A DNA stretch of 64,000 bases from Nocardioides sp. YIM 152315 (GCF_029210375.1 NZ_JARGER010000038.1:332557-396556), one strand, 5' to 3'; positions 34,292-45,775 are shown, counted from the first letter of the stretch. The notes: generated from the letters alone by a model not told the origin. Translations and numbers: made by a program.

Positions 34292-35557
34292 ATGAGCCGC
34301 TCCCGGATCAACCGGGTCGTCGTCACCCCGGTCGCGTTCGCGGATCCCCCACTGCTGAACGTCGTCGGCGTCCACCAGCCGTGGGCGCTGCGCGCGATCG
34401 TCGAGCTGCACACGGACTCGGGACTCCTCGGCCTGGGCGAGACCTACGCCGACGAGATGCATCTCGCCCGGCTCGGGGCGGTCGCGGCCGCGCTGCCCGG
34501 CCAGGACCCCTACGACCTCAACGGCCTGCGCCGCCTGGTCACCGACGTGCTCGGCCGCGAGACCGGGGGCGCCGGCGCGTCGTTCGGCGGGATGCTCGAC
34601 GTCTCGTCGGCCGTCGACACCGTCCTCTCCCCCTTCGAGGTCGCGTGCCTGGACATCGTCGGTCGCGAGTGCGGCCGGCCGGTCAGCGACCTCCTGGGCG
34701 GCGCGGTGCGCGACCGGGTGCCGTTCAGCGGCTACCTCTTCTACAAGTGGGCCGGCCATCCGGGGCACCCCGATGACGAGTGGGGCGCGGCGCTCGATCC
34801 GGATGGCGTCGTCGCCCAGGCGGAGCGGATGGTCGCGGGGTGGGGCTTCGGCTCGCTCAAGCTCAAGGGCGGCGTCCTCCACCCCGACGAGGAGTGCGCG
34901 GCGATCGAGGCGCTGCGCGCGGCGTACCCCGACCTGCCACTGCGCCTGGACCCCAACGGTGCCTGGACTCCCGAGACCTCGGTCTCCGTCGCCTCGCGCC
35001 TGGCCGGCGTCGTGGAGTACCTCGAGGACCCCACCCCCGGCATCGAGGGGATGGCGTACGTCGCCGCCCGCACCGACGTCCCGCTCGCGACGAACATGTG
35101 CGTGATCGCCTTCGAGCACCTCGCCCCCGCGGTCGCGGCCGACGCGGTCCAGATCGTGCTGTCCGACCACCACCTGTGGGGTGGGCTGCGGCGCTCGGCG
35201 CTGCTCGGCGGCATCACCGAGACGTTCGGCATGGGGCTGTCGATGCACAGCAACTCCCACCTCGGCGTCTCACTCGCCGCGATGGTCCAGCTCGCCGCCG
35301 CGACCCCGAACCTCACCTACGCGTGCGACACCCACTACCCGTGGAAGTCCCAGGACGTGATCGCGCCCGGCGTGCTCTCCTTCTCCGACGGCGCGGTCGG
35401 CGTCCCGACCGGTCCGGGCCTCGGCGTCGACCTCGACCGCGACCAGCTCGGCGTCCTGCACGAGCAGTACCTCACCTGCGGCGTCCGGCGCCGCGAGGAC
35501 ACCGTCTACATGCGCTCGATCGAGCCGTCGTTCACGCCCAACACCGCCCGCTGGTAG
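34292..35557 (+). CDS. glucarate dehydratase-related enolase-superfamily protein
   Basis: A 421-residue paralogue of GudD. FGSLKLKGGVLHPDEE contains the KxK pair, RLDPNGAWTPETS the metal ligand, ATNMCVIAFEHL follows, and MHSNSHLGVSLAAM holds the catalytic histidine but replaces the FD after NNH of GudD with LG. It may act on another acid sugar (idarate, galactarate epimers) or be a low-activity GudX-like protein. It ends the tctCBA operon; ATG 34292 follows a GTG at 34289, either of which could start it. Confidence 0.85.
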   Translation: MSRSRINRVVVTPVAFADPPLLNVVGVHQPWALRAIVELHTDSGLLGLGETYADEMHLARLGAVAAALPGQDPYDLNGLRRLVTDVLGRETGGAGASFGGMLDVSSAVDTVLSPFEVACLDIVGRECGRPVSDLLGGAVRDRVPFSGYLFYKWAGHPGHPDDEWGAALDPDGVVAQAERMVAGWGFGSLKLKGGVLHPDEECAAIEALRAAYPDLPLRLDPNGAWTPETSVSVASRLAGVVEYLEDPTPGIEGMAYVAARTDVPLATNMCVIAFEHLAPAVAADAVQIVLSDHHLWGGLRRSALLGGITETFGMGLSMHSNSHLGVSLAAMVQLAAATPNLTYACDTHYPWKSQDVIAPGVLSFSDGAVGVPTGPGLGVDLDRDQLGVLHEQYLTCGVRRREDTVYMRSIEPSFTPNTARW

Positions 35558-35595
35558 GGCCGTCCCGGGGTGCGGCGCGCGGCGGGCCGGCGGGC

Positions 35596-35683
35596 GGTTC
35601 ATCAAGGGAAGAGGGTGAAGTCCCGCCTCCCGCGCCGAGCTCGCCGAGGGAGGCGCGGCTCCCACATCATGCCTTGATGAACC
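35596..35683. repeat. nested inverted repeat between convergent genes
   Basis: Outer arms GGTTCATCAAGG (35596-35607) and CCTTGATGAACC (35672-35683) are exact inverted copies. Inside, GCCTCCC (35625-35631) and GGGAGGC (35648-35654) form a second stem. The element fills the space between the gudD-like gene and the FadR gene and may stop both transcripts. No T-run. Confidence 0.75.
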
Positions 35684-35704
35684 AGCCGCTCGGCGCCGGG
35701 CCAC

Positions 35705-36388
35705 TCAGCCCTGGAGCCGGCGCCTGGTGTTGCCGAGGTGCACGCGCATGGCGGCGCGGGCGGTCTCCGGGTCCCCCGCGATCACCGCGGCCGCGACGTT
35801 GTCGTGCTCGCGCCGGACCCGGTCGACGTGCGCGGCGTCGGTGAGCGAGAACTCCTCGGGCAGTCGGGTGCGCGGGAGCATGATCATCATCGGCCCGATG
35901 GAGTCGACGAGGTCGAGGTAGAAGCGGTTGCCGCTCGCCGCCGCGACCGCGCGGTGGAAGGCGAAGTCGGCCTCGACCGCGTCCTCGGGGCCGGCGGCGG
36001 CGAAGTCCTCGAGCGCCGCACGGACGGCGTCCGCGGCGGCGGTCGAGCGGTCGCGGGCGGCGAGGTACGCCGCCTCGCTCTCGATGCCGAGCCGGAAGTC
36101 GATCATCGCGAGGACGTCGGCCTGGCTGCGGATCGCCGAGGCCTCGACGGTGAACGACGTGGGCTCCGGCATCGCGAGCACGAAGGAGCCGCGGCCCTGG
36201 AAGGTCTCGACCAGGCCCTCGGCGCGCAGCCGGGTCACCGCCTCCCGGATGACCGTCCGGGACACGGCGTACTCCTCGATCAGCTCGCTCTCGGAGGGGA
36301 GCTTGGCCCCGGCCGGGAGCGAGCCGTCGAGGATGCGCGCCTTGAGCCCGGCGACGACGGTCTGGGCGAGCGTGGGCTGGGACGTCAC
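35705..36388 (-). CDS. FadR-subfamily GntR transcriptional regulator
   Basis: A 227-residue GntR regulator. The winged HTH is at about residues 10-70 (LPSESELIEEYAVSRTVIREAVTRLRAEGLVETFQGRG). The C-terminal FCD domain (after about 85) carries metal-binding His positions in DFAFHRAVAAASGN and REHDNVAAAVIAGD. Its GTG overlaps the stop of the galactarate/talarate dehydratase gene by 4 bases, so it is co-translated with the enzyme it probably controls. Its likely operator is the palindrome at 37530-37546. Confidence 0.92.
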   Translation of the reverse strand: MTSQPTLAQTVVAGLKARILDGSLPAGAKLPSESELIEEYAVSRTVIREAVTRLRAEGLVETFQGRGSFVLAMPEPTSFTVEASAIRSQADVLAMIDFRLGIESEAAYLAARDRSTAAADAVRAALEDFAAAGPEDAVEADFAFHRAVAAASGNRFYLDLVDSIGPMMIMLPRTRLPEEFSLTDAAHVDRVRREHDNVAAAVIAGDPETARAAMRVHLGNTRRRLQG

Positions 36389-37506
36389 TGGCCGAAGGTA
36401 GCGGTCTCCTTGGTCAGGGATCGCATCCTGTCGCTGAGCGTGAAGCCGAGTCCCGGGCGGTCGGGCACGAACATCTGACCGTCGCGGATCTCGATGCGCT
36501 CCTCGAAGAGCGGGTTCAGCCACTCGAAGTGCTCGACCCACGGCTCGGTCGGGTACGCCGCGGCCAGGTGCAGGTGGATCTCCATCGCGTAGTGCGGCGC
36601 GAGCGCGAGGCCCGCGTGCGAGGCGAGCGTCGCGAACCTCAGGAACGGCGTGATGCCGCCGATGCGCGGGGCGTCGGGCTGCACGATGCCGCGGTAACCG
36701 GCGTCGAGGAGCGCCATGTGCTCGGGCACCGAGGTCAGCATCTCCCCGGTCGCGATCGGCGTATCGAAGGTGCGCGACAGGTCGGCGTGGCCGACGGCGT
36801 CCCACGCGTCGAGCGGCTCCTCGATCCAGATCAGGTCGAACTGCTCGAGCTCGCGGCACATCCGGCGGGCCCGGGCGCGGTCCCACTGCTGGTTGGCGTC
36901 CACCATCAGCGGGGTGTCGCCCAGGTGCTCGCGCATGGCGGCGACGCGGCGCAGGTCCTCGGCCCAGTCCGGCTGGCCGACCTTGATCTTGATGCCGCCG
37001 ATGCCCGAGTCGAGCGATGCGGTCGCCTTCGCCTTGATCTCGGCCACGGACGCCTGGAGGAAGCCGCCCGAGGTGTTGTAGACCCGGCACGAGTCCCGGT
37101 GCGCGCCCAGCAGCTTGGCCAGGGGCAGGTCGGCGCGGCGGGCCTTGAGGTCCCACAGCGCGACGTCGAGGGCCGCGACCGCCTGGGTCGCCACGCCGCT
37201 GCGGCCGACCGAGGCGCCGGCCCACATCAGCGACTCGTAGATCTTGGCGATGTCGGAGGGGTCCTTGCCGATCGCGACCTGGGCGACCTCCGCGAGGTGC
37301 GCGTACTGCGCGGGTCCGCCGGCCCGCTTGGAGTAGCTGAAGCCCATGCCCTCGAGGCCCTGCTCGGTGGTCACCTCACAGAAGAGCAGCACGGTCTCGG
37401 TCAGCGGCTTCTGCCGACCGGTGAGCACCTTGGCGTCGCTGACCGGGTTGTCGAGCGGCAGCACGACGTGCGACAGGGTCAGGCTCCGGATGCGGTCGGC
37501 GGCCAT
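36385..37506 (-). CDS. L-talarate/galactarate dehydratase-like enzyme
   Basis: A 373-residue mandelate-racemase-group enolase-superfamily enzyme. GGIKIKVGQPDW has the KxK base (about residue 165), LMVDANQQWDRARA the first metal ligand, WIEEPLDAWD the second, IATGEMLTS the third, and LAPHYAMEIHLHLAA the catalytic His (about 300). This motif set matches talarate/galactarate dehydratases, whose product feeds into KdgD. The ATG at 37506 lies downstream of a FadR-type operator. It is divergent from the FMN-dependent 2-hydroxyacid oxidase gene. Confidence 0.87.
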   Translation of the reverse strand: MAADRIRSLTLSHVVLPLDNPVSDAKVLTGRQKPLTETVLLFCEVTTEQGLEGMGFSYSKRAGGPAQYAHLAEVAQVAIGKDPSDIAKIYESLMWAGASVGRSGVATQAVAALDVALWDLKARRADLPLAKLLGAHRDSCRVYNTSGGFLQASVAEIKAKATASLDSGIGGIKIKVGQPDWAEDLRRVAAMREHLGDTPLMVDANQQWDRARARRMCRELEQFDLIWIEEPLDAWDAVGHADLSRTFDTPIATGEMLTSVPEHMALLDAGYRGIVQPDAPRIGGITPFLRFATLASHAGLALAPHYAMEIHLHLAAAYPTEPWVEHFEWLNPLFEERIEIRDGQMFVPDRPGLGFTLSDRMRSLTKETATFGQ

Positions 37507-37529
37507 GGCGGGTTCTCCCTCGATGCGGT

Positions 37530-37565
37530 AACTTGTATGACGAGTTATGAAGTTATCCCACAAGT
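37530..37565. promoter_or_regulatory. candidate FadR-type operator in a divergent promoter region
   Basis: AACTTGTATGACGAGTT (37530-37546) is a palindrome with 6 of 7 matched positions per half, and it contains the TTGTATGAC-like core common to FCD-type GntR sites. A second, weaker copy, AAGTTATCCCACAAGT, follows at 37550-37565. The pair sits between the talarate/galactarate dehydratase and the FMN oxidase genes, so one regulator could control both directions. Confidence 0.6.
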
Positions 37566-37566
37566 G

Positions 37567-38805
37567 ATGCGGAGTCCAGAGGTGACGTCGAGCCGACAGG
37601 TTCCCCGGTGGCGAGACCTCGAGCCGTTCCTCAAGGGCCGTCCGGTGCACCGGAACGCCACGCAGCGCAGGCTCTCCCGGTGCCTCAGCGTCGACGACCT
37701 CGAGCGCCTGGCCCGCCGTCGGGTGCCCGGCGCGGTGTGGGACTACGTCTACGGCGGCTCGGACGGCGAGGTCGCGATGGCCCGCAACCGCGCGGCGTTC
37801 GACCGGGTCGAGCTGCGGCCGACCGCGTTCGGCCAGGTCGCGGATCCCGACGTGGCCACGACGATCCTCGGCCGGCCCGCGACCGCGCCGATCGTGCTCG
37901 CGCCCACGGGCTACACCAGGCTGAGCCACCACAGCGGCGAGCGCGCGGTGGCCGCGGCCGCCGCCGAGGCAGGCCTCCCCTACACGCTCTCGACCTACGC
38001 CACGACCTCGATCACCGACACCGCCCGGGCGGCCGAGGGTGGCCGCAACTGGTTCCAGCTCTACCTGATGAAGGACCGGGCCGTGAGCCTCGCCCATCTC
38101 GACGAGGCGAGGGAGCAGAAGTACGACGCGCTCGTGCTCACGATGGACACCACCGTCACCGGGATGAAGCGCAAGGACAAGCGCAACGGCTTCGCCATCC
38201 CGCCGCAGCTCACCGCGCGGACCCTGGCCGGCATGGCGCGGCACCCGGGCTGGGTCGCGAACATCCTGACCACCGAGCCGCTGCGCTTCGCGACCTTCCC
38301 CGAGGGCTCGACGTACGGCCGCTGGGGCATGTCCAACCAGCTGCGCGAGCAGGCGATCCGCCCCACCGACATCGCGTGGCTCAAGGAGCGCTGGGACGGC
38401 CCCGTCGTCGTCAAGGGCATCCTGTCGGTCGCCGACGCGCTCGCGGCCGTGCGCGCCGGGGCCGACGCGCTCGTGCTCTCCAACCACGGCGGCCGCCAGC
38501 TCGACCGGGCGCCGGTGCCGCTCGAGCTGCTGCCCGAGGTGGTCGACGCGGTCGGCGACCGCACGGAGGTGTACGTCGACTCCGGGGTCCGGTCCGGCGG
38601 CGACATCGCGGCCGTCGTCGGCCTCGGCGGGCGCGGTGTGATGATCGGCCGCGCCTACCTCTACGGGCTGATCGTGGGCGGGCAGCGCGGCGTCTCGGCC
38701 ACCCTCGACCTGCTCGTGGACGAGCTGCGCCGCGCGATGTGCCTGCTCGGCACCCCGGACGTCGCGAGCATCGGCCCCGAGCACGTGCGGCTGCGGGCCT
38801 CGTGA
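37567..38805 (+). CDS. FMN-dependent alpha-hydroxy acid oxidase/dehydrogenase
   Basis: A 412-residue glycolate oxidase/lactate dehydrogenase-type flavoprotein. Family features: VWDYVYGGSDGEVAM, LAPTGYTRLSHHSGE, WFQLYLMKDR (about residue 165), the catalytic histidine block LVLSNHGGRQLDRAP (about 305) and YVDSGVRSGGDIAAVVGLGG. It would oxidise an L-2-hydroxyacid to the 2-oxoacid. ATG 37567 is the first clear start; GTG 37582 (VTSSRQVPRW), with GGAG 8 bases upstream, is closer to typical N-termini. Its divergent partner is the talarate/galactarate dehydratase. Confidence 0.9.
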   Translation: MRSPEVTSSRQVPRWRDLEPFLKGRPVHRNATQRRLSRCLSVDDLERLARRRVPGAVWDYVYGGSDGEVAMARNRAAFDRVELRPTAFGQVADPDVATTILGRPATAPIVLAPTGYTRLSHHSGERAVAAAAAEAGLPYTLSTYATTSITDTARAAEGGRNWFQLYLMKDRAVSLAHLDEAREQKYDALVLTMDTTVTGMKRKDKRNGFAIPPQLTARTLAGMARHPGWVANILTTEPLRFATFPEGSTYGRWGMSNQLREQAIRPTDIAWLKERWDGPVVVKGILSVADALAAVRAGADALVLSNHGGRQLDRAPVPLELLPEVVDAVGDRTEVYVDSGVRSGGDIAAVVGLGGRGVMIGRAYLYGLIVGGQRGVSATLDLLVDELRRAMCLLGTPDVASIGPEHVRLRAS

Positions 38806-38807
38806 GG

Positions 38808-39737
38808 TCAGGCCGGGACCGGGGTGACCAGCGTGCCGTCGGTCAGGAACCGCTCGACGTTCGCGAGCGCCAGGTCGATCATCGCCGCCCGCGTCTCGAC
38901 CGTGGCGCTGCCGATGTGCGGCAGCAGCACGACGTCGTCGCGGCCGAGCAGGGCCTCGGGCACGTGCGGCTCGTCGGCGAAGACGTCGAGCCCGGCCCCG
39001 GCGATGCGGCCCTGCACGAGGGCGGCGACGAGCGCGTCCTGGTCGACGACGGACCCGCGCGCGACGTTGACGAGGAAGCCGTCCGGTCCGAGCGCGTCGA
39101 GCACCGCGGCGTCGACGAGGTGACGCGACGACTCCCCGCCCGCCGCAGCGAGCACGAGCACGTCGCTCTCCCGGGCGAGGTCGAGAACCCGGGCGGCGTA
39201 GGTGTACGGGACATCGGTGCGCTCGCGCCGGTTGTGGTAGCCGATGGTCGCGTCGAACGCGGTCAGCCGCTGCGCGATCGCCAGGCCGATCCGGCCGAGG
39301 CCGACGATGCCGACGCGGCTGCCGGAGACCCGGCGGGCCAGTGGCGGCATCGTGCCCGCCGCCCAGTCACCGCGCCGCACGAGGCGGTCGGCGGCCGAGA
39401 AGCCGCGCATCACGTCGATCACCAGGCCGACCGCGGTGTCCGCGACGCAGTCGGTGAGGACGTCGGGGGTGTTGGACACCGCGACGCCGCGGCGCGCGGC
39501 CTCGGCCACGTCGGTCGAGTCGTAGCCGACGCCGAAGTTCACGATCGCACCCAGCCCGGGCAGCCGGTCGAGGTGCTCGCCGCGCACACCCCAGACTCCG
39601 CTCGTCACCGCGACCGCCGCCTTCGCCGCAGTGTCGGGGTCGGCCTCGTCGAGGCCGACCGCGTCGTACCTCTCACGCAGCGCGGCGTCCAGCTCAGCCC
39701 GCATCCTGCCGACCATCACCACTCGTCGCTCGGTCAC
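38808..39737 (-). CDS. D-isomer-specific 2-hydroxyacid dehydrogenase
   Basis: A 309-residue NAD(P)-dependent dehydrogenase. The Rossmann motif is VGIVGLGRIGLAIAQRL (about residue 138), catalytic Arg is in VNVARGSVVDQDALV (about 222), Glu in DVFADEPHVPEALL, and His in VVLLPHIGSATVETR (about 273). It probably reduces glyoxylate, hydroxypyruvate or a related 2-oxoacid. GTG 39737 gives the normal N-terminus; the open frame upstream lacks similarity. It is convergent with the FMN oxidase (2 bases between stops), which might act on its product or substrate. Confidence 0.92.
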   Translation of the reverse strand: MTERRVVMVGRMRAELDAALRERYDAVGLDEADPDTAAKAAVAVTSGVWGVRGEHLDRLPGLGAIVNFGVGYDSTDVAEAARRGVAVSNTPDVLTDCVADTAVGLVIDVMRGFSAADRLVRRGDWAAGTMPPLARRVSGSRVGIVGLGRIGLAIAQRLTAFDATIGYHNRRERTDVPYTYAARVLDLARESDVLVLAAAGGESSRHLVDAAVLDALGPDGFLVNVARGSVVDQDALVAALVQGRIAGAGLDVFADEPHVPEALLGRDDVVLLPHIGSATVETRAAMIDLALANVERFLTDGTLVTPVPA

Positions 39738-39802
39738 GGCGTGACCGTAGGCGGCGGCCCACGGCATCGTCCATTGCCGATGCGGCATCGAGAGGGCACG
39801 GC

Positions 39803-40714
39803 GTGGGCCTGCTGATCGGCTTCTCCACGATCATCGTGGTCATCTGCGCCGGCCTCGCCCTCGCGCACGCCGGCGTGCTCGACGCGCGCTCGCAGCGGAC
39901 CCTGGCCGAGATCGCGTTCTTCGTCGCCTCGCCCGCGCTGATGGTGACGACGATCGGCAAGACCCACATCGGCGGCGCCGCGACGAACCTGGTCGCCTCC
40001 GCGGCCGCGCTCTCCGCCAGCTTCGCGGTGTACGCCGCGCTCGCGCGGCTGCGCTGGCGCCTCGACGGCGGCGCGGTGCTGATCGGATCGCTCTCCGCGT
40101 CGTACGTCAACGCGGGCAACCTCGGCCTCGCGATCGCGGCGTACGTCGTGCGTGACATCACCGTCGTCGTCCCGACTCTGCTCGTGCAGATGCTGGTGGT
40201 GCAGCCGATCGCGCTGGTCGCGCTCGACCGCCACGCCGGTCGCGGCATGGGCGCCGCCACGATCCTGCGCCGGCTGGTGACCAATCCGCTGACGATCGGG
40301 GCGCTGGTCGGCCTGGTGCTGGCGGGGACGGGCTGGACCCTGCCACGGGTCGTCGCGCAGCCGCTGGAACTGCTCGGGGGCGCGGCGATCCCGATGATGC
40401 TGATGTCCTACGGCGCCGCGCTGCGCCTGAGCCCGCTCCCGGGGAGGTCCGGCCACAACCGCGAGGTCTCCACCGTCGCCGTGCTCAAGCTCGTCTTCAT
40501 GCCGGTCGTCGCGTGGCTGGTCGGCACGGCCCTCGGCCTGGACGGACCGGTGCTGCTCGGCGTCGTGCTCACCGCCGCGCTGCCGACCGCCCAGAACATC
40601 TTCCTGCACGCCACCCGCTACCGCGTGGGCGAGGCCGTCGCCCGCGAGAGCATCCTGCTCACCACGCTGTGCAGCCTGCCGGTCGCACTGCTGGTCGCGC
40701 TGCTGCTCGGCTGA
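39803..40714 (+). CDS. AEC (auxin efflux carrier) family transporter
   Basis: A 303-residue membrane protein with about ten helices. Family features include the N-terminal helix with IVVICAGLALAHAGVL, FFVASPALMVTTIGKT (about residue 40), SYVNAGNLGLAIAAYVV (about 105) and the C-terminal ALPTAQNIFLHATRY (about 265). Bacterial AEC proteins transport malonate, malate and other carboxylates, so a 2-hydroxyacid substrate fits the neighbours. GTG start at 39803. It is followed 15 bases later by an FAD-linked oxidase in the same direction. Confidence 0.9.
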   Translation: MGLLIGFSTIIVVICAGLALAHAGVLDARSQRTLAEIAFFVASPALMVTTIGKTHIGGAATNLVASAAALSASFAVYAALARLRWRLDGGAVLIGSLSASYVNAGNLGLAIAAYVVRDITVVVPTLLVQMLVVQPIALVALDRHAGRGMGAATILRRLVTNPLTIGALVGLVLAGTGWTLPRVVAQPLELLGGAAIPMMLMSYGAALRLSPLPGRSGHNREVSTVAVLKLVFMPVVAWLVGTALGLDGPVLLGVVLTAALPTAQNIFLHATRYRVGEAVARESILLTTLCSLPVALLVALLLG

Positions 40715-40729
40715 CATCGGAGAGAGACC

Positions 40730-42121
40730 ATGACGCTGATCGACCGCCTCCACGAAGCCCTCGGCCCCGGCGCCGTCCTGACCGAGCCCGACGACGTCGC
40801 GTCGTACGTCGCCGACTGGACCGGTCGCTTCCGCGGATCGCCCACCGCCGTGGTCCGCCCGGCCGACACCGGGCAGGTCGCCGCGGTCGTGGGCCTGTGC
40901 GCGGACGCGGGCGTCGCGGTCGTGCCGCAGGGCGGCAACACCGGCCTCGCCGCAGGCGCGACACCGCGGGGCGGGGAGGTCGTGCTCTCCCTGGAGCGGA
41001 TGCGCCGCGTGCGCGACGTCGACCCGGTCGCCGACACGATCACCGTCGAGGCCGGCGCGGTGCTGCAGACCGTGCAGGAGGCTGCCCGGCAGGCGGGCCG
41101 GCTCTTCCCGCTGTCGCTGGGCTCCGAGGGCTCGTGCACGATCGGCGGCAACGTCGCGACGAACGCCGGCGGCACGGCCGTCCTGCGCTACGGGATGATG
41201 CGCGACCTGGTGCTCGGGCTCGAGGTCGTGCTGCCGGACGGCCGGGTCTGGCACGGCCTGCGCGCGCTGCGCAAGGACAACACCGGCTACGACCTCAAGC
41301 AGCTCTTCATCGGCTCCGAGGGGACCCTCGGCATCGTGACCGCCGCGGTCCTGCGGCTCGTGCCCGCCACGCCGCGACGCGCGACCGCGCTGCTCGCGCT
41401 GCCGGACGTCGAGTGCGCGGTGGGGCTCCTGCCGGTGCTGCGCGAGCACGGCGGCGGACTGCTCACGGCGTGGGAGCTGCTCAACCGGCAGGCCGTCGAC
41501 CTCGTGGTCGACCACCTCCCCGGGGTGCGCGACCCGTTCGACGGGATCCACGGGTGGTACGGCCTCGTCGAGCTCGCCGGCACCTCCGACGACGTCGACG
41601 AACGGCTCGACGCGGCGCTGGCGGCCGCGGTGGGGCCGGACCTCGCCGTCGACGCGGTGGTGGCCGGCGGTCCGGCCCAGCGCGCGTCGCTCTGGGCGCT
41701 GCGCGAGGGCGTCTCCGAGGCCCAGAGGATCGAGGGCGTCTCGGTCAAGCACGACGTCACCGTGCCGATCGCCGAGCTCCCCCGCTTCGTCGCCCGGACC
41801 GGGCCGCGGCTCGAGGAGCTGCTGCCCGGCGTCCGGCTCGTCACCTACGGCCACGTCGGCGACGGCAACCTCCACTACAACCTGAGTGCGCCGGCCGGGA
41901 ACGACGACGCCCTCCGCGCCGCCGCCCCCGACCTCACGGCGGCCGTGTACGACGAGGTCGCCGCGCTCGGCGGCAGCATCAGCGCCGAGCACGGGCTCGG
42001 CGCGCTGAAGAGGCAGGCCGCCGCGGCGTACAAGTCCGACGTCGAGAACGACCTGATGCGCGCGGTCAAGCAGGCACTGGACCCCCGGGGCGCCATGAAC
42101 CCCGGCAAGGTCCTCCCCTGA
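40730..42121 (+). CDS. FAD-binding oxidase (D-2-hydroxyacid dehydrogenase/GlcD-like)
   Basis: A 463-residue VAO-type flavoprotein. The FAD/PP-binding motif is VVPQGGNTGLAAGATPRGGE (about residues 63-82) with GSCTIGGNVATNAGG (about 137-151), and the C-terminal substrate domain carries TYGHVGDGNLHYNLS (about 373) and SAEHGLGALKR (about 422), which hold catalytic histidines. It would oxidise D-lactate, glycolate, D-2-hydroxyglutarate or a similar acid. It follows the AEC permease by 15 bases, probably as an uptake/oxidation pair, and ends at a strong terminator. Confidence 0.92.
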   Translation: MTLIDRLHEALGPGAVLTEPDDVASYVADWTGRFRGSPTAVVRPADTGQVAAVVGLCADAGVAVVPQGGNTGLAAGATPRGGEVVLSLERMRRVRDVDPVADTITVEAGAVLQTVQEAARQAGRLFPLSLGSEGSCTIGGNVATNAGGTAVLRYGMMRDLVLGLEVVLPDGRVWHGLRALRKDNTGYDLKQLFIGSEGTLGIVTAAVLRLVPATPRRATALLALPDVECAVGLLPVLREHGGGLLTAWELLNRQAVDLVVDHLPGVRDPFDGIHGWYGLVELAGTSDDVDERLDAALAAAVGPDLAVDAVVAGGPAQRASLWALREGVSEAQRIEGVSVKHDVTVPIAELPRFVARTGPRLEELLPGVRLVTYGHVGDGNLHYNLSAPAGNDDALRAAAPDLTAAVYDEVAALGGSISAEHGLGALKRQAAAAYKSDVENDLMRAVKQALDPRGAMNPGKVLP

Positions 42122-42125
42122 CGCT

Positions 42126-42152
42126 GACCCGCCCGAAACTTTCGGGCGGGTC
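42126..42152. terminator. bidirectional terminator hairpin
   Basis: A 13-base self-complementary stem, GACCCGCCCGAAA with TTTCGGGCGGGTC, separated by one base, between the convergent FAD oxidase and clpB genes. Confidence 0.8.
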
Positions 42153-42156
42153 GGCG

Positions 42157-44742
<2,586 letters not shown>

Positions 44743-44815
44743 GGGCGTGATTCTCCTGCTGATCTCGACACTCGGCCACCGCTGCGCGGCCCTTCATTGG
44801 CACAACCTCAGAAAA

Positions 44816-44836
44816 GTTGAGTCCATTCCACTCAAG
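44816..44836 (-). promoter_or_regulatory. HAIR operator for HspR upstream of clpB
   Basis: GTTGAGT (44816-44822), 7-base spacer, ACTCAAG (44830-44836). Read toward clpB this is CTTGAGT-N7-ACTCAAC, one base from the HAIR consensus CTTGAGT-N7-ACTCAAG. The TTGAGT in it may also serve as the -35. Confidence 0.9.
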
Positions 44837-44993
44837 TCGACCCCAGTTTCCGAATTTCGGACGAACCGGACTAGACCACCCGTTTGCCCCACCCGCCCCA
44901 CGGGCAGCACCCCTACGTCAAACGGGGGACATCTCGGGCTGCATCCGCGCCGGGAGTTCCGTTCACTCCCGATCGTAGAGAGCAGCAGCCTGC

Positions 44994-45761
44994 ATGAATC
45001 TCATCCATCGCACCGCCACCGCCGTCGTCGCGGCCCTGGCCCTGAGCGTGCCCACCGCCGCCATCACCGCGACCGCGTCGAACGCCGCACCGGCCGGCGT
45101 CAGCCACGCCGACCAGCACAGCCAGATCGTGGGCAAGAAGGCGAAGAAGAAGGTCAAGCTCAAGCTCAAGCGGTCCGCGAAGTACTCCCACGTCGGCCAG
45201 ACCGGCGTGAAGCTCACCGCCGTGGCCAAGAAGGGCAAGAAGAAGGCGAAGGGCAAGGTCACCTTCACCGTCAACGGCGCCGCCGTCGCGAAGAAGAAGC
45301 TCAGGAAGGGCAAGGCCAGCTACCGCCTCGCGAGCACCAACGCGCCCGGCGTCTACACGGTGACCGCGAAGTACAAGGGCAAGAAGAAGTCCACGAAGGT
45401 CCGGGTCTACAACTCGGCGATCTCGCTCTCGGCCGTCGAGTTCACGGTCTCGCAGGCCACGGACAGCTGGGATCTCCCCGCGATGACCGGGACGGTGCAG
45501 TACAAGGACAAGCCGGCCAACGACGGCTACGTCGACATCTACAAGGACGGCAATAAGAAGGGCGGCAGCTCCTCGCCCGACTACTGCTGCATGGCGAGCG
45601 TCGCCGACAACGGCGCGTTCGAGTTCGGCGGCTACAGCTTCCTGGCCAAGGTCCAGGAGATGCCCGTCGGCGACTACACCTTCCAGGCGTTCTACACCGA
45701 GACCGCGTCGTTCGCCGAGTACATCTACTCGAGCCCGATCGTCGTGCACGTCGTGCCCTGA
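44994..45761 (+). CDS. secreted Lys-rich Ig-like repeat protein
   Basis: A 255-residue exported protein. A signal peptide covers residues 1-31 (ending ATASNAAP). The mature N-terminus is strongly basic, with repeated KK and KKK clusters ([24 protein letters not shown]), then a beta-rich bacterial Ig-like (Big_3-type) domain ([23 protein letters not shown]). The C-terminal half holds a DYCCM cysteine pair and aromatic beta-strands. Function unknown; the basic face suggests binding to acidic cell-wall or DNA polymers. It is divergent from clpB, with a 251-base intergenic region. Confidence 0.85.
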   Translation: MNLIHRTATAVVAALALSVPTAAITATASNAAPAGVSHADQHSQIVGKKAKKKVKLKLKRSAKYSHVGQTGVKLTAVAKKGKKKAKGKVTFTVNGAAVAKKKLRKGKASYRLASTNAPGVYTVTAKYKGKKKSTKVRVYNSAISLSAVEFTVSQATDSWDLPAMTGTVQYKDKPANDGYVDIYKDGNKKGGSSSPDYCCMASVADNGAFEFGGYSFLAKVQEMPVGDYTFQAFYTETASFAEYIYSSPIVVHVVP

Positions 45762-45775
45762 TCTCTGCGGATGCC

